Part shown: piece after piece, positions 28,644 to 37,443 of the stretch | Layout of the letters: the number at the start of each line of letters is the position of its first letter | Numbering within the stretch: the stretch's first letter is position 1 | DNA from: Sphingopyxis sp. MWB1 | Lineage (GTDB): Bacteria > Pseudomonadota > Alphaproteobacteria > Sphingomonadales > Sphingomonadaceae | DNA: 64,000 bases | Reading direction: 5' to 3' | Assembly (NCBI RefSeq): GCF_000763945.1 | Contig: NZ_JQFJ01000002.1 | Span: forward strand, 1,488,001-1,552,000 | Made by a program: the position numbers and the translations under genes | The notes under the pieces: generated by a model | Seen by the model: the letters and a program-made list of their open reading frames with translations, nothing else | What the model was told of the DNA's origin: nothing | Databases searched by the model: none

Positions 28644-28697
28644 CTCGGCAAGGCTGCCGGGGCAGGATAAGGCGGAAGGGGCTCCAGCGTCGGGGCC
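28644..28697 (+). promoter_or_regulatory. Tandem ANTAR-type RNA hairpins in the nitrate operon leader
   Basis: Two 6-bp hairpins with hexanucleotide loops are visible. P1 pairs 28644-28649 (CTCGGC) with 28656-28661 (GCCGGG, one G-U pair) around loop AAGGCT. P2 pairs 28680-28685 (GGCTCC) with 28692-28697 (GGGGCC, one G-U pair) around loop AGCGTC. Both loops have A at position 1 and G at position 4, the signature of RNA elements bound by ANTAR proteins. They are 18 nt apart and precede an intrinsic terminator that lies before the nitrate transporter gene. NasT, encoded just upstream, is the obvious ligand. Confidence 0.75.
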
Positions 28698-28770
28698 GGT
28701 CCGCAGGCGGACGGGGAGCCTTTTCCCCGATTTCCCACAGGCAATGAAGCCGTCAGGATGCGCCCGCGTG

Positions 28771-28793
28771 GCCGCCGTCCTGGCGGCTTTTTT
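28771..28793 (+). terminator. Leader terminator (attenuator) before the nitrate transporter gene
   Basis: GCCGCC (28771-28776), loop GTCCT, GGCGGC (28782-28787) and six T (28788-28793) form an intrinsic terminator 26 bp before the transporter start. The upstream 28749-28758 (GCCGTCAGGA) can pair over ten positions with 28778-28787, including one G-U pair, competing for the same 3' arm. Read together with the P1/P2 hairpins, this is an attenuator that NasT would overcome when nitrate is present. Confidence 0.75.
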
Positions 28794-28819
28794 ATTGCCC
28801 GTCGCAAAGGGGACGGACG

Positions 28820-30052
28820 ATGGCAGACACGGGTGACAGTGCAACGGGTGGAAAGTCGAGCTTTTGGTCGAGTGGGCATTTGCCGACGCTGATTGCCGCC
28901 TTTCTCTATTTTGATCTCGCCTTCATGGTGTGGGTTGTGCTCGGCCCGCTCGCGCCGCAGATTTCGGAAAGCCTGGGGCTGACCCCCGCGCAAAAGGGGC
29001 TGATGGTGGCGGTTCCCACATTGGCGGGCGCCTTGCTGCGGGTCGTCAACGGCTTGCTCGTCGACCGCATCGGGCCGAAACGGTCGGGCGCGATCAGCCA
29101 GGCGATTGTTATAGCGGGCCTGTTCACCGCCTGGGTCATGGGGGTCAACAGCTTTGAAGGCACGCTGGCACTGGGCGTCATCCTCGGCTTTGCCGGGGCG
29201 AGCTTTGCCATCGCTCTGCCGCTCGCGAGCCGCTGGTATCCGCCCGAACATCAGGGCAAGGCGATGGGCCTCGCCGGTATGGGCAATTCGGGGACCGTGC
29301 TCGCCGCGCTTTTCGCGCCGGGTCTTGCGAAGATTTTCGGCTGGAATGCGGTGCTTGGCCTTGCCTGCATCCCGCTTTCCATCGTCTTTCTCCTCTATCT
29401 CTTCATGGCGAAAGACGCGCCGAACGCGCCCGCGCCCAAGAAGCTGGTCGATTATTTCCAGCCGCTCAAAAGCGCCGACGCCTGGTGGTTGATGGCCTTT
29501 TACGCGGTGACATTCGGGGGCTTTGTCGGCCTTGCCGCGTCGCTGACGATCTATTTCACCGACGAGTTCGGACTGACGCCGGTGCTGGCGGGCTATTGCA
29601 CCGCAGGCTGCGTCTTTGCCGGATCGCTGGTACGTCCCTTGGGCGGCGCGCTCGCCGACCGGATCGGCGGGGTGAAGGCGCTGATGATGGTCTTTGTCGT
29701 CGCCGCGCTCGCGCTCGCCGGGGTGCCGCAGGCGGGTAGCCTGCCCGCAGCGCTCGGCCTGTTCGTGATTGCGATGCTCGCGCTCGGCACCGGAAACGGG
29801 TCGGTGTTCCAGCTCGTCCCGCAGCGTTTTTCGGCGGAAATCGGTGTGATGACGGGCCTTGTCGGCATGGCCGGCGGCGTCGGCGGTTTCTACCTCGCTT
29901 CCTCGCTCGGCTTTGCCAAACAGTGGAGCGGCAGCTTCGCGCCGGGCTTCTACATTTTTGCGGGGCTCGCGGTCGCGGCGCTTGTCGCGCTGATATTCGT
30001 CAAGGGCCAGTGGCGCGCGACCTGGGGCGCCGCCGAAGGCGTGCGGATCTGA
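28820..30052 (+). CDS. Nitrate/nitrite transporter, NarK/NasA-type MFS
   Basis: This 410-residue inner-membrane carrier has about 12 hydrophobic segments. The two nitrate signature regions are present as GFAGASFAIALPLASRWYPP and GTGNGSVFQLVPQRF. The substrate-binding arginines are in LLRVVNGLLVDRIGPKR (helix 2) and SLVRPLGGALADRIGG (helix 8). It is the first gene after the leader terminator, so its expression should depend on NasT antitermination. It is followed after 3 bp by the porin gene. In this assimilation context it imports nitrate. No second NarK copy is fused. Confidence 0.93.
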   Translation: MADTGDSATGGKSSFWSSGHLPTLIAAFLYFDLAFMVWVVLGPLAPQISESLGLTPAQKGLMVAVPTLAGALLRVVNGLLVDRIGPKRSGAISQAIVIAGLFTAWVMGVNSFEGTLALGVILGFAGASFAIALPLASRWYPPEHQGKAMGLAGMGNSGTVLAALFAPGLAKIFGWNAVLGLACIPLSIVFLLYLFMAKDAPNAPAPKKLVDYFQPLKSADAWWLMAFYAVTFGGFVGLAASLTIYFTDEFGLTPVLAGYCTAGCVFAGSLVRPLGGALADRIGGVKALMMVFVVAALALAGVPQAGSLPAALGLFVIAMLALGTGNGSVFQLVPQRFSAEIGVMTGLVGMAGGVGGFYLASSLGFAKQWSGSFAPGFYIFAGLAVAALVALIFVKGQWRATWGAAEGVRI

Positions 30053-30055
30053 TCC

Positions 30056-31258
30056 ATGAACCGCACGCTCATCCTGCTGCTGGCGCTCGCGCCGGCCGGG
30101 GCGGCTCACGCCCAGACTATCGGCCTCACACCGCTCGGCGAAGCGCGGCTGCGCTATGAAAATGTCGATCAGGTCGGCATCGCCGCCGACGCCGACGCGC
30201 TGACCCTGCGCCTTCGCGCCGGGGTCGAGGCGAAGGCCGGGCGCTGGTCGGCGCTGGTCGAGGGCCAGGGGAATATCGCGGTCGTTGACGATTATTTCGA
30301 TGGCCTGCACGGCCCGGCGACCGAGCCGCTGGTCGCCGATCCCCAGAATATCGCCCTCACCCGCGCGCAGCTTCGCTATGCTTCGCCTGGCTTTGCGGTC
30401 ACCGCCGGGCGGCAAAGGCTGGGCTTTGACGATGAACGCTTCGTCGGCGGCGTCGGCTTTCGACAAAATGGCCAAAGCTATGACGCGCTGCGCGCCGAGA
30501 TCATGCCGGTAAAGGGCGTGAAGGCCGATATCGCCTATGCGTGGAGCGTCCGCACCATCTGGGGCATCGACGGCGCGGGGGCCCGGCAGCAAGCGGTGTC
30601 GGGCGACAATGTCTTCGCCAATCTGAGCGCGCAGACGCCCGCCGGGAAGGTCACGGGCTTCGCCTACCTCGTCGATCAGGACGAGGCGGCGGTTCAGGGC
30701 TTTCGCCTGTCGAGCCAAAGCTACGGCGTCCGGCTCGACGGCAGCCAGCCCATCGGCAAGGCGAAGATCGCCTATCAATTCAGCCATGCGCGCCAGTCCG
30801 ACTGGCAGCGCAACCCCAATGATTATTCCGCCGACTATTGGCTCGCCGACGTTGCGCTCGACCTTGGCGGACCGCGCCTGGGCGTCGGCTATGAAATACT
30901 CGGCGCCGATGACGGCGCAGCGCTGACCAGCTTCCAGACCCCGCTTGCGACCGGGTTCAAATTTCAGGGCTGGGCCGACAAATTCCTCGTCACCCCGCCC
31001 GACGGGGTGCGCGACCTCTATGCGACCGCAGGCTGGAGCTGGAAGGCGGTCGGGCCTTTGAAAGCGGTGACGCTGCAGGCCGCCTATCACGACTATCGCA
31101 GCGACCGCGCACACAGCGCCTATGGCGACGAGATCGACCTGCTCGCGAGCGCGAAGCTGGGCAAGCTGACGGGTTCGGCGCGCTACGCCCGCTACCGCGC
31201 CGATGGCTTCGCCACCGACACCGACAAATATTGGCTGCAACTGGACTGGACACTCTGA
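30056..31258 (+). CDS. Outer-membrane beta-barrel protein of the nitrate operon (alginate-export/porin family)
   Basis: The 400-residue protein has a signal peptide (about 1-20, ending AHAQ). The rest is all-beta barrel sequence with alternating hydrophobic residues, ending LQLDWTL. Segments such as EARLRYENVDQ and VTAGRQRLGFDDERFVG resemble the 'alginate export' porin family. It sits between the nitrate transporter and nirB, with its stop overlapping the nirB start (TGATG). The likely job is therefore passage of nitrate or nitrite across the outer membrane, not alginate transport, despite the family name. That role is inferred from position only. Confidence 0.8.
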   Translation: MNRTLILLLALAPAGAAHAQTIGLTPLGEARLRYENVDQVGIAADADALTLRLRAGVEAKAGRWSALVEGQGNIAVVDDYFDGLHGPATEPLVADPQNIALTRAQLRYASPGFAVTAGRQRLGFDDERFVGGVGFRQNGQSYDALRAEIMPVKGVKADIAYAWSVRTIWGIDGAGARQQAVSGDNVFANLSAQTPAGKVTGFAYLVDQDEAAVQGFRLSSQSYGVRLDGSQPIGKAKIAYQFSHARQSDWQRNPNDYSADYWLADVALDLGGPRLGVGYEILGADDGAALTSFQTPLATGFKFQGWADKFLVTPPDGVRDLYATAGWSWKAVGPLKAVTLQAAYHDYRSDRAHSAYGDEIDLLASAKLGKLTGSARYARYRADGFATDTDKYWLQLDWTL

Positions 31259-33735
31259 TGGAACATCGCCCGATCAAGGCGGATAGCGACACGCGCGAGC
31301 ATCTCGTCGTGATCGGCAACGGCATGGCCGGCTGCCGCGCGGTCGAGGAATTGCTGGCGCGCGACCCGGCGCGTTACCGCGTCAAGATCTTCGGCGCCGA
31401 GCCGCGCGTCAATTATAACCGCATCATGCTCTCCCCCGTGCTCGCGGGGGAGAAAAGCTTCGACGATATCGTGATCAACGACGCCGACTGGTATGCGAAG
31501 AACGGCATAGCGCTGATCGCGGGCGACCCGGTGGTCGCCATCGACCGCGCGGCCAAGACGGTGACGACGCGCGGCGGGGTCAGCGAAAGCTATGACAAGC
31601 TGCTCATCGCGACCGGCTCCGACCCGTTCATCATCCCCGTGCCGGGCAAGGATTTGCCCGGCGTCATCGCTTTTCGCGACATGGACGATGTCGCCGCGAT
31701 GCTGGACGCCGCCGAAAAGGGCGGCAGCGCGGTGGTGATCGGCGGGGGCCTGCTGGGCCTCGAAGCCGCGCACGGCCTGTCCTTGCGCGGGATGAAGGTC
31801 ACCGTGCTGCACCTGATGCCGACGCTGATGGAACGCCAGCTCGACGAGGCGGCGGGCTGGCTGCTCAAGCAGGCGCTTGAAGCACGCGGCCAGACGATCC
31901 TGACCGGCGCCGACACCGCCGAAATCGTTGGCGACGGCAGGGTTGAGGGCGTCATTCTGAAGGACGGAACGCTGATCCCCGCCGACCTTGTCGTCATGGC
32001 GGTCGGCATCCGCCCCTCGACTGCGCTCGCGCGCGAGGCGGGGCTCGCGGTCGGGCGCGGCATTCAGGTCGACGACCATATGGTGACGAGCGATCCCGAT
32101 GTGCTCGCCGTCGGCGAATGCGTCGAGCATGACGGGCAGGTATACGGCCTCGTCGCGCCGCTGTGGGACATGTGCCGCAGCCTCGCCGACGGGCTCGTCG
32201 AAAAACCGACCGGCTATCGCGGTTCGGTGACCTCGACCAAGCTCAAGGTGTCGGGCATCGACGTCTTTTCGGCGGGCGATTTTTCGGGCGGCGACGGGTG
32301 CGAGGATATCGTCCTGCGCGACGCGAGCCGCGGCGTCTACAAGCGCGTCATCGTCAAGGACGACCGCATCGTCGGCGCGGTGCTCTATGGCGATACCGCC
32401 GACGGCAATTGGTATTTCGACCTTTTGAAGAAGCAGGAGGATGTGTCCGACCTGCGCGACGTGCTGATCTTTGGCCAGGCCTTCGCCTCCGGGGGTGGGC
32501 AGGCGGACCCTAAGGCGGCCGTTGCGGCGCTTTCCGACGATGCGGAAATATGCGGCTGCAACGGCGTCACCAAGGGCCAGGTCGTCTCGTGCATCGCCAA
32601 GGGCGCGCACAGCCTCGACGCCGTGCGCGGAACTTGCAAGGCATCGGCGAGCTGCGGAAGCTGCACCGGGCTTGTCGAAAATCTGCTCGCACTCACACTG
32701 GGCGACGATGTGCAATCGGGCCCCAAGACGATGTGCAAATGCACAAGCTTCGGCCACGACGATGTGCGCCGCGAAATCGTCGCGCAAGAGATGCGCTCAA
32801 TCCCCGAGGTGATGCAGAAGCTGCACTGGGCGACTCCCGACGGCTGTTCCTCGTGCCGCCCTGCGCTCAACTATTACCTCCTGTGCGCGCTGCCCGGCGA
32901 CTATGTCGACGACCAGCAAAGCCGCTTCGTCAACGAGCGGCTCCACGCCAATATCCAGAAGGACGGCACCTATTCGGTGGTCCCGCGCATGTGGGGCGGG
33001 CTTACCAACCCCACCGAGCTGCGCGCGATTGCCGATGTAGTCGAGAAATACAATGCGCCGATGGTCAAGGTGACCGGCGGCCAGCGGCTCGACATTTTCG
33101 GGATCAGGAAGGAGGATCTGCCCGCGGTGTGGGCCGACCTCAATGCCGCGGGCATGGTGTCGGGCCACGCCTATGGCAAGGCGCTGCGCACGGTAAAGAC
33201 CTGTGTCGGGTCCGAATGGTGCCGCTTTGGCACGCAGGATTCGACCGGGCTCGGCGTCAAGCTCGAGCGGATGAGCTGGGGCAGCTGGATGCCGCACAAG
33301 TTCAAGATCGCCGTATCGGGCTGCCCGCGCAACTGCGCCGAAGCGACGATCAAGGATTTCGGCGTCGTGTGTGTCGACAGCGGTTATGAACTGCACGTCG
33401 GCGGCAATGGCGGCATTCACGTCCGCGCGACCGACCTGCTGTGCAAGGTCGCGACCGAGCAGGAGGCGATGGATTACTGCGCCGCCTTCATCCAGCTTTA
33501 CCGCGAGGAAGCGCGCTATCTGGAACGCACCGCGCCGTGGATCGAGCGCGTCGGGCTCGACCATATCAAGGCGCGCATCGTCGACGACGAGGCGGGCCGC
33601 GAGGCGCTCCGCGCGCGCTTCCTTTATTCGCAAAGCTTCAGCCAGGACGATCCCTGGGCACAGCGCGCCGAGGGCGCCGAGGCCGAACATCATGCGCCGA
33701 TGGCGCGCTTTACCCCGCAAAAGGAAATCGCATGA
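31258..33735 (+). CDS. nirB: Assimilatory nitrite reductase large subunit
   Basis: This 825-residue enzyme reduces nitrite to ammonium with NAD(P)H. The order is an FAD/NAD(P)H oxidoreductase domain (GNGMAGCRAVEEL at about 20; VVIGGGLLGLEAA at about 160) and a BFD-type [2Fe-2S] domain with Cys431/433 (ICGCNGVTKGQV) and Cys near 465-468 (ASCGSC). The ferredoxin-like and siroheme/[4Fe-4S] domains follow, with cluster ligands Cys649, Cys655, Cys689 and Cys693 (TCVGSEWCRFG and SGCPRNCAEA). The ATG at 31258 overlaps the porin stop; an upstream start would run into the porin gene. Its 3' end overlaps nirD by four bases. Confidence 0.96.
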   Translation: MEHRPIKADSDTREHLVVIGNGMAGCRAVEELLARDPARYRVKIFGAEPRVNYNRIMLSPVLAGEKSFDDIVINDADWYAKNGIALIAGDPVVAIDRAAKTVTTRGGVSESYDKLLIATGSDPFIIPVPGKDLPGVIAFRDMDDVAAMLDAAEKGGSAVVIGGGLLGLEAAHGLSLRGMKVTVLHLMPTLMERQLDEAAGWLLKQALEARGQTILTGADTAEIVGDGRVEGVILKDGTLIPADLVVMAVGIRPSTALAREAGLAVGRGIQVDDHMVTSDPDVLAVGECVEHDGQVYGLVAPLWDMCRSLADGLVEKPTGYRGSVTSTKLKVSGIDVFSAGDFSGGDGCEDIVLRDASRGVYKRVIVKDDRIVGAVLYGDTADGNWYFDLLKKQEDVSDLRDVLIFGQAFASGGGQADPKAAVAALSDDAEICGCNGVTKGQVVSCIAKGAHSLDAVRGTCKASASCGSCTGLVENLLALTLGDDVQSGPKTMCKCTSFGHDDVRREIVAQEMRSIPEVMQKLHWATPDGCSSCRPALNYYLLCALPGDYVDDQQSRFVNERLHANIQKDGTYSVVPRMWGGLTNPTELRAIADVVEKYNAPMVKVTGGQRLDIFGIRKEDLPAVWADLNAAGMVSGHAYGKALRTVKTCVGSEWCRFGTQDSTGLGVKLERMSWGSWMPHKFKIAVSGCPRNCAEATIKDFGVVCVDSGYELHVGGNGGIHVRATDLLCKVATEQEAMDYCAAFIQLYREEARYLERTAPWIERVGLDHIKARIVDDEAGREALRARFLYSQSFSQDDPWAQRAEGAEAEHHAPMARFTPQKEIA

Positions 33736-34076
33736 CCAGCACCGCCGAATGGCTCGACATCGGCTGGGTCGACCAGATCCCCGTGCGCGGCAGCCGCACC
33801 GTGCAGGTCGAGGGCGGCGATGATATCGCAGTCTTTCGCACCGCCGAGGGCAAGGTGTTCGCCCTCCTCGACCGCTGCCCGCACAAGCATGGCCGCTTGT
33901 CGCAGGGCATTGTCCACGGCGGCGCGGTCGCCTGCCCCTTGCACAATTGGCGGATCAGCCTGTCGACGGGCGAAGCGCTGGGCGATGACAAGGGCTGTAC
34001 GCCGACCGTGCCGGTCAAGATCGACGGCGGGCGCGTGCTGATTTGCCGCGCGAGCACCTTGAAGGCCGCCGCCTGA
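33732..34076 (+). CDS. nirD: Nitrite reductase small subunit (Rieske-type)
   Basis: The 114-residue protein has a Rieske-like fold with both cluster-type boxes kept: CPHKHGRLSQG and CPLHNWRISL, with two Cys and two His. Many NirD proteins have lost these ligands, so this one may really bind a [2Fe-2S] cluster. It partners NirB in the cytoplasm. It overlaps nirB (ATGA) and nasA (TGATG). The ATG at 33732 gives the normal family length. Confidence 0.93.
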   Translation: MTSTAEWLDIGWVDQIPVRGSRTVQVEGGDDIAVFRTAEGKVFALLDRCPHKHGRLSQGIVHGGAVACPLHNWRISLSTGEALGDDKGCTPTVPVKIDGGRVLICRASTLKAAA

Positions 34077-36673
34077 TGCCCGATGCGGTCCGCACCACCT
34101 GCGCCTATTGCGGCGTCGGCTGCGGCATCCGCGCGACGGTGACGGGCGAGCGGCGCGTCGACATCGCGGGCGACCCCGATCATCCCGCGAACCACGGCCG
34201 CCTCTGTTCCAAAGGCACGCATCTCGGCGAGACGGTCGGCCTCGAAGGCCGCCTGCTCCATCCGATGATCGGCAAGAAGCGCGCGAGCTGGGACAAGGCG
34301 CTCGACCTCGTTGCGAAAAAATTTCGCGACACGATCGCGCGTCACGGCCCGAACAGCGTCGCCTTTTACGTGTCGGGGCAGTTGCTGACGGAGGATTATT
34401 ATGTCGCCAACAAGCTGATGAAGGGCTTCATCGGTTCGGCGAACATCGACACCAATTCGCGGCTGTGCATGTCGAGCGCGGTCGCCGCGCACACGCGCGC
34501 GTTCGGCGAGGATATCGTCCCCGCCACCTATGACGACCTCGACGCCGCCGACCTGATCGTCCTTGTCGGCAGCAACACCGCCTGGTGTCATCCGATCGTC
34601 TATCAGCGCATCCGCGCCCGCTGCGACGCGGGGGCGAAGCTTGTCGTCATCGACCCGCGCCGCACCGAGACCGCCGACGAGGCCGACCTGCATCTGGCGA
34701 TCCGCCCCGGCAGCGACGTCGCGCTGATGAACGGGCTGCTCCGGCATTGCCGCGAGGCGGGCGCAGTCGACGAGGCCTATCTGGCGGCGCATGTCGCGGT
34801 GCCGGAGGATTTCTGGGATCAGCTTGGAGAGGGGAATGACCTGTGGTCGGTCGCACGCACCTGCGACGTGCCCGCCGCCGACCTCAGGCATTTCTATGAC
34901 CTGTTCGCCGCGACGCCGCGCACCGTTACCCTGTTCAGCCAGGGAGTGAACCAGTCGACGAGCGGCACCGATCAAGGCAATGCGATCCTCAACCTGCACC
35001 TTGCGACGGGGCGCATCGGCAAGCCCGGTGCCGCGCCCTTCTCAATCACCGGCCAGCCCAATGCGATGGGCGGACGCGAGGTTGGCGGGCTCGCCTCGAC
35101 GCTTGCCGCGCATATGGACTTCGCGCCCAAAAACCGCGCGCGCGTCGAACGCTTCTGGGCGGCACCTGCCGTCGCGGAAAAGCCGGGGTTGAAGGCGGTC
35201 GACCTGTTTCGCAGCATCGGCGAGGGGCGCGTCAAGGCGCTGTGGGTGATGGCGACCAATCCCGCCGTATCGATGCCCGATGCGGGCCGCGTGCGCGAGG
35301 CGCTCGCCGCCTGCCCCTTCGTCGTCGTCAGCGACGTGATGGAGGAAACCGATACCGGTTCTTTCGCCCACGTCCGGCTGCCCGCCGCCGCTTGGGGCGA
35401 AAAGGACGGCACGGTAACGAACAGCGACCGCACGGTGAGCCGCCAGCGCGCACTCTTTCCCTTGCCCGGCGAGGCGATGCCCGACTGGTGGATCGTCAAG
35501 GAGGTCGCGCGGCGGATGGGGTGGAAAAACGCCTTTGCCTATGATCGGCCCGCCGACATCTGGCGCGAACATTGCCGCCTTTCGACCTATGAGAATGAGG
35601 GCGCACGTTTTTTCGCTCTTCCCGGCGCGGCGCAGGGCGGCAACGCTGCCTATGACGCGATGACACCCTTTCGCTGGGGCGGCGAACGGATGTTTGCCGA
35701 CGGGCGCTATCCGACCGAGGACGGGCGCGCGCGGTTGGTGCCCGTTGCGCAGAAGCCGCTACCCGAACCGCTGGAAAAATGGCCGCTCACGCTCAACACC
35801 GGGCGCTACCGCGACCAATGGCACAGTATGACGCGCACCGGCCTTGCCCCCAAGCTCGCGCGCCACCGCGAGGAGCCGCTGGTCGAGGTGCATCCGGGCG
35901 ATGCTGAGCGGCTCGGTCTTACAGACGGCGGTCTGGCGCGCGTTTCGACGCCGCAGGGCGACAGCATCTTTCGCGTCGCGCTCCACGATGGACAGCGCCC
36001 CGGCGAACTCTTCGTGCCGATCCACTGGACCGACCGCACGTCGAGCGGCGGGCGCACCGGCCTCCTCCCCCGCCCGCTCGTCGATCCGATATCGGGCCAG
36101 CCGGGGTTCAAGCGCACTCCGGCCGCAATCGAGCCGGTCGCGGTGCGCTGGCGCGGTTTCATCCTCTCGACGGGCGAGCTCGCCGAACGCCCCCCGTGCC
36201 TGTGGGCAACGCGTGTCGCCGTGCCGTCGGGGGTGATGTGGGAGGTCGCTGGCAACGACGATCCCAAACGGATCGAGGCGCTTCTTCCCCCCGGACAGCG
36301 CGTCGAAGCGGTCGATGCGGGACGCGGGACGCGCCGCGTTGCAGTGATCGCCAAGGACCGGCTCGCCGCCGCGCTGTTCCTGACCGAAAGCGGCGAACTG
36401 CCGCCGCGTGACTGGCTGATCGCGCAGCTTTCGGCGCCCCAGGTCGCGCCGACTTTGCTCGCAGGCCGCGCGCCGGGCGTGCAGGCCGACCGCGGGCCGA
36501 TTATCTGCGTCTGCTTCGACGTCGGGCTGAAAAGCATCGTCGCGGCGATCCGCGATCAAGGCCTTGCCGATGTCGCGGCGATCGGCGGAGCAATCGGCGC
36601 GGGCACCAACTGCGGATCGTGCCGCCCCGCGCTCGCGCGCATCCTGACCGAGGAGACGAGCAATGCAGCCTGA
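34076..36673 (+). CDS. nasA: Assimilatory nitrate reductase catalytic subunit
   Basis: This 865-residue Mo-bis-MGD enzyme reduces nitrate to nitrite in the cytoplasm. An N-terminal [4Fe-4S] site is visible as Cys9, Cys12, Cys16 and Cys44 (TTCAYCGVGCGI and RLCSKG). The molybdopterin domains follow, with NTNSRLCMSSAV, FSQGVNQSTSGTDQ and a C-terminal guanine-dinucleotide domain (LNTGRYRDQWHSMTRTG). A BFD-like [2Fe-2S] domain sits at the very end (IICVCFDVG near 811 and NCGSCRPAL). No separate NasB flavoprotein or ferredoxin gene is in the operon, so the BFD domain probably receives electrons from a general donor. The last 11 bases overlap the cobA-type gene. Confidence 0.95.
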   Translation: MPDAVRTTCAYCGVGCGIRATVTGERRVDIAGDPDHPANHGRLCSKGTHLGETVGLEGRLLHPMIGKKRASWDKALDLVAKKFRDTIARHGPNSVAFYVSGQLLTEDYYVANKLMKGFIGSANIDTNSRLCMSSAVAAHTRAFGEDIVPATYDDLDAADLIVLVGSNTAWCHPIVYQRIRARCDAGAKLVVIDPRRTETADEADLHLAIRPGSDVALMNGLLRHCREAGAVDEAYLAAHVAVPEDFWDQLGEGNDLWSVARTCDVPAADLRHFYDLFAATPRTVTLFSQGVNQSTSGTDQGNAILNLHLATGRIGKPGAAPFSITGQPNAMGGREVGGLASTLAAHMDFAPKNRARVERFWAAPAVAEKPGLKAVDLFRSIGEGRVKALWVMATNPAVSMPDAGRVREALAACPFVVVSDVMEETDTGSFAHVRLPAAAWGEKDGTVTNSDRTVSRQRALFPLPGEAMPDWWIVKEVARRMGWKNAFAYDRPADIWREHCRLSTYENEGARFFALPGAAQGGNAAYDAMTPFRWGGERMFADGRYPTEDGRARLVPVAQKPLPEPLEKWPLTLNTGRYRDQWHSMTRTGLAPKLARHREEPLVEVHPGDAERLGLTDGGLARVSTPQGDSIFRVALHDGQRPGELFVPIHWTDRTSSGGRTGLLPRPLVDPISGQPGFKRTPAAIEPVAVRWRGFILSTGELAERPPCLWATRVAVPSGVMWEVAGNDDPKRIEALLPPGQRVEAVDAGRGTRRVAVIAKDRLAAALFLTESGELPPRDWLIAQLSAPQVAPTLLAGRAPGVQADRGPIICVCFDVGLKSIVAAIRDQGLADVAAIGGAIGAGTNCGSCRPALARILTEETSNAA

Positions 36674-37442
36674 TGAATTCGCCCCCGGCACCGTCTGGCT
36701 CGTCGGCGCAGGTCCGGGCGATCCCGACCTGCTGACGATGAAGGCGGTGCGGCTGATCGAGGCCGCCGATATCGTCTTTTACGACGCGCTGGTCGGCCCC
36801 GCCATCCTTGACCTCATCCCCGCATCCACGCGCCGGGTGAATGTGGGCAAAAGATCGGGTCGCCATTCGAAGGATCAGAAAAGCATCGACGCGCTGCTGG
36901 TCGAGGCCGCTGCGGCGGGATGCCGCGTCTTGCGGCTGAAAGGCGGAGACCCATCGCTTTTCGGACGCTCGGCAGAGGAGATGGCCGCGCTGAACAAGGC
37001 CGGACACCCCGTTTTCATCTGCCCCGGCATCACCGCCGCCAGCGCCGCCGCAGCCTCGGCAGGTGTCTCGCTCAGCTTGCGCGGCGCCGCGCGCGAGGTG
37101 CGCTTCATCACCGCGCACAGCCGGCGCGGCGCGGCGCTCGACCTTGACTGGGACGATCTCGCGCGCAGCGGAACGACGCTCGCCTTTTACATGGGCCGCG
37201 CGGCTGCGCCGCTTATCGCGAGCAAGCTGATCGCCGCTGGATTGGCGGGCGCAACACCGGTCCTGATCGCTTGCAACATCAGCCTGCCCGGCGAGACGAT
37301 GCTGGCGACCCGGCTCGACCTCCTCGGCCTTGCGGTCAAGTCGGTGGCCGCCGACGCGCCCACTCTTATTCTGGTCGGCGAAGCTGTGCGGCAGGGGGCC
37401 AGCGCCGCCGCCGCGCGGTTCGGCGTTGCGGCGCGCGGCTGA
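36663..37442 (+). CDS. cobA: Uroporphyrinogen-III C-methyltransferase (SUMT)
   Basis: This 259-residue SAM-dependent enzyme methylates uroporphyrinogen III to precorrin-2, the first step to the siroheme needed by NirB. Tetrapyrrole-methylase motifs are present: VGAGPGDPDLLTMKAVRL, YDALV, RLKGGDPSLFGR, VCPGITAA-like ICPGITAASAAA and THSRRG-like TAHSRRG. There is no fused CysG dehydrogenase/ferrochelatase domain, so those steps come from elsewhere. It overlaps nasA by 11 bases and precedes mobA by one base, placing cofactor supply in the nitrate operon. Confidence 0.94.
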   Translation: MQPDEFAPGTVWLVGAGPGDPDLLTMKAVRLIEAADIVFYDALVGPAILDLIPASTRRVNVGKRSGRHSKDQKSIDALLVEAAAAGCRVLRLKGGDPSLFGRSAEEMAALNKAGHPVFICPGITAASAAAASAGVSLSLRGAAREVRFITAHSRRGAALDLDWDDLARSGTTLAFYMGRAAAPLIASKLIAAGLAGATPVLIACNISLPGETMLATRLDLLGLAVKSVAADAPTLILVGEAVRQGASAAAARFGVAARG

Positions 37443-37443
37443 G

